Of a DNA stretch of 22,541 nt, positions 21,031-22,541 are shown piece by piece. The DNA is from Solirubrobacteraceae bacterium (GTDB lineage: Bacteria > Actinomycetota > Thermoleophilia > Solirubrobacterales > Solirubrobacteraceae), in assembly GCA_025935735.1 (NCBI GenBank), contig JAICUS010000022.1, positions 1-22,541 on the forward strand, in the 5' to 3' direction. The position numbers and the translations under genes are program-made. How positions within the stretch are numbered: the first letter of the stretch is position 1; every line of letters begins with the position of its first letter. The notes under the pieces were generated by a model. It ran no database searches. It worked only from the letters and a program-made list of their open reading frames with translations, and was not told the origin of the DNA.

Positions 21031-22541
21031 GCGCTTTCGACTTCGTCGATCTTCGCAGTGGCCACGTACTCGACCAGCGGGCCGCGCTTCGGTCCCTTGG
21101 GATCGATCGTGATGTATCCGCGATTCCTGAGCCGAGTGAGGCGATTCCTGGCCGTGGCGACGTCGCACTCGAGGTAGTTGCGGACGTCCTCGTTGGCGAT
21201 TCGCCGATGCCGTTTCAGGTGACGAAGGAGCTTCGCGTCGTCGATGTCGATCGTCCCGGTCCTGTATTTCAGAGCGGGGCGGAGCGCGGCGGCCGCCGTG
21301 ACGCTGAGTCGATACGACGCCCTGCGCCGGTTCGCCGTCGACCGCGTGGGCTCCAGGAGTCCGGCGTTGTGCATGCGCCTCAGGACCTCGTCCGCGAACG
21401 CCTCGTCGCGCTGGATGTGCGGGGCGAGCGCCGCGGCGGTCGTGGAGGCGCGGGTTCGCAGGACCGACAACGTCAGGAGCACGTCGAGATCTCCGGCCAG
21501 ACGCGGCTCCGCGAACTCGTCGCTGCGAAGGAACCGCGCGAACGCCCGGTCCCCTCGGCCTCCAGGGACGACCACGGTGAATCGCGGGCCGACCTCGATC
21601 CTCGGGGGCTGCTTGCCCGCGGCGGCGAGCGCGCGGTAGACCCGGTCGAACCCCATGCCCGCACCCTCGGCGATTCGCAGCCGGGTGATCTCACGCGACA
21701 GCGCCCGGTTGCGCTGAGCGCTCTCGCGAAGCAGCCGGTCGGGATGCAGCGTGGGAAGGAGGTCGCCTGGACTCGCCACGACGAGCGCGTCGGGCGAATG
21801 TGCGATCTCGATGATGCTCGGCTGCTCCCAGTCTCGATGCGCGAAGGCGTTTGCGACGAGCTCCCGGACCACGTCTGGCTCGTAGTCGACAAGCCTGACC
21901 TCGGCGGCGCCGACGCGGAACGCATCGGCCTGACTCAGGCCGGCCAGCCGGGCGAGGATGTCCTCGACGAGCAGCACCAGAGGGCGCCGCCGCGCATCCT
22001 CGCGCCGGAGCAGGATCGTTCCCTCGCTGCCGGCACTGGCCGCGGTCGAGACGATCGCGCCCCAATCGGGCACCAGCTCCGCGAGCGCACGCTCGCCGCC
22101 ATACAGCAGGACGGCGGCGTGGCGGAGACGGCCACGCTCGAGGAGCTCACACGACCGCAGGAACTGCTCCCTGTCCTCCTCCGCTTGCCGCGCGAGCTCA
22201 TCGTGCCCGATGTCTCTCAGCCGCTCTGCTGCGGCGGCGAGCGCGGCGGCCGACAACGACTCCGGCCGGAAGTGAGACAGCTCGGCACTCCAGTCGTACG
22301 TACCGCGCGCGGCCGCTATCGATCGCATGGTGTCCGGCGCGATGGGCAGGCATCGATCCTCGACCCGCCACCGGTACGCGCCTCCGGCTGTCGCGTGCAC
22401 CACCGCTCCGATCGGAACCTCGACGAACAGCAGGCGCCGCGCGTCCACCGTCCGCTCGTGAACGGTCGCCGTCAGGGGAGGGCTCGTCCCGTTGTAGACC
22501 GCCAGACGCAGCCCTTCTGGCGAGTAGTCGGCCGGAACGCC
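21027..22541 (-). CDS. AlbA_2 (Schlafen-like) / GHKL ATPase / winged-helix protein, RecG-like annotation, N-terminus cut by window edge
   Basis: The frame is open through the right edge, giving at least 504 residues; the GTG at 22448 is probably internal because an AlbA_2-like segment continues upstream of it (TATVHERTVDARRLLFVEVP). In order: the AlbA_2 putative nucleic-acid-binding end (about 1-75), a helical linker, and an HATPase_c_4 module with the N-box VRELVANAFAHRDW (about 224-237) and G-box EGAGMGF (about 292-298). C-terminal winged-helix segments include ANEDVRNYLECDVATARNRLTRLRNRGYI. Such proteins are often labelled RecG-like though they have no helicase motor, and act as regulators or in defence loci. 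Two hand-counted 60-base samples gave about 65-67% GC, versus 82% for one in the P450, suggesting acquisition. Confidence 0.85.
   Translation of the reverse strand, partial: GVPADYSPEGLRLAVYNGTSPPLTATVHERTVDARRLLFVEVPIGAVVHATAGGAYRWRVEDRCLPIAPDTMRSIAAARGTYDWSAELSHFRPESLSAAALAAAAERLRDIGHDELARQAEEDREQFLRSCELLERGRLRHAAVLLYGGERALAELVPDWGAIVSTAASAGSEGTILLRREDARRRPLVLLVEDILARLAGLSQADAFRVGAAEVRLVDYEPDVVRELVANAFAHRDWEQPSIIEIAHSPDALVVASPGDLLPTLHPDRLLRESAQRNRALSREITRLRIAEGAGMGFDRVYRALAAAGKQPPRIEVGPRFTVVVPGGRGDRAFARFLRSDEFAEPRLAGDLDVLLTLSVLRTRASTTAAALAPHIQRDEAFADEVLRRMHNAGLLEPTRSTANRRRASYRLSVTAAAALRPALKYRTGTIDIDDAKLLRHLKRHRRIANEDVRNYLECDVATARNRLTRLRNRGYITIDPKGPKRGPLVEYVATAKIDEVESA

Noticed and set aside
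21027..22541. Annotation of the right-edge gene as the RecG helicase
   Set aside because: It has no Walker A or DEAD-box helicase motifs; the ATP-binding part is of the GHKL type, so the RecG label is a historical misnomer for this family.

Overview
The window is gene-dense, very GC-rich DNA with almost no spacer: the largest gap between genes is about 131 bp (4330-4460), and no stretch over 300 bp lacks a gene. Composition, many GTG starts, frequent 4-base stop/start overlaps, TANNNT-type -10 elements a few bases upstream of start codons, and the gene families present (DUF3618, actinobacterial holin-like proteins, ECF42 sigma factor with a DGPF partner, BKACE) point to a chromosome of a high-GC actinobacterium. 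A soil Thermoleophilia/Solirubrobacterales-like organism is my best guess from general resemblance; no rRNA or other marker confirms it. I saw no tRNA, rRNA, CRISPR array or insertion sequence.

Layout. (1) 1-2681, plus: the 3' part of an mtnA-like aldose-phosphate isomerase gene, coupled by ATGA overlaps to two tandem zinc dehydrogenases, probably a sugar-phosphate or methylthioribose-type salvage operon. (2) 2669-4329, minus: an ECF42-type sigma factor and its YCII/DGPF partner, with a good candidate self-regulated promoter. (3) 4461-6501, plus: a DegV fatty-acid-binding protein and an AI-2E/PerM-family membrane protein. (4) 6519-9299, minus: a carbon-nitrogen hydrolase, a TetR regulator and four small envelope-type proteins (a 45-residue protein, a coiled-coil protein, a holin-like protein, a DUF3618 protein). 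(5) 9370-12855, plus: a DUF2804-like protein, an ArsB/SLC13 permease, a USP-like protein and a cytochrome P450. Blocks 4 and 5 diverge from a 70-bp region holding a perfect 8+8 palindrome.

(6) 12818-19802, minus: two runs of tightly coupled genes. The first to be transcribed is enoyl-CoA hydratase, arginase-fold hydrolase, GAF plus degenerate GGDEF, acyl-CoA carboxylase beta. After a 55-bp gap come PAS-PAS-GGDEF, BKACE and a double-hotdog thioesterase. The acyl-CoA dehydrogenase at 19846 is divergent, across 43 bp containing two outward-facing TTAGGCT elements. Together these look like branched or unusual acyl-CoA catabolism, with c-di-GMP-type signalling genes placed inside the operons. (7) 21027-22541, minus and cut by the right edge: an AlbA_2/GHKL ATPase/winged-helix protein whose lower GC suggests acquisition.

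Points most worth a second look: the divergent leaderless promoter pair at 19812-19838; the ECF42 promoter; the palindrome at 9323-9342; a 45-residue gene that resembles the tail of its neighbour; two genes with no canonical start codon, whose stop overlaps would be CTGA and ATAG; and the signalling genes inside catabolic operons.
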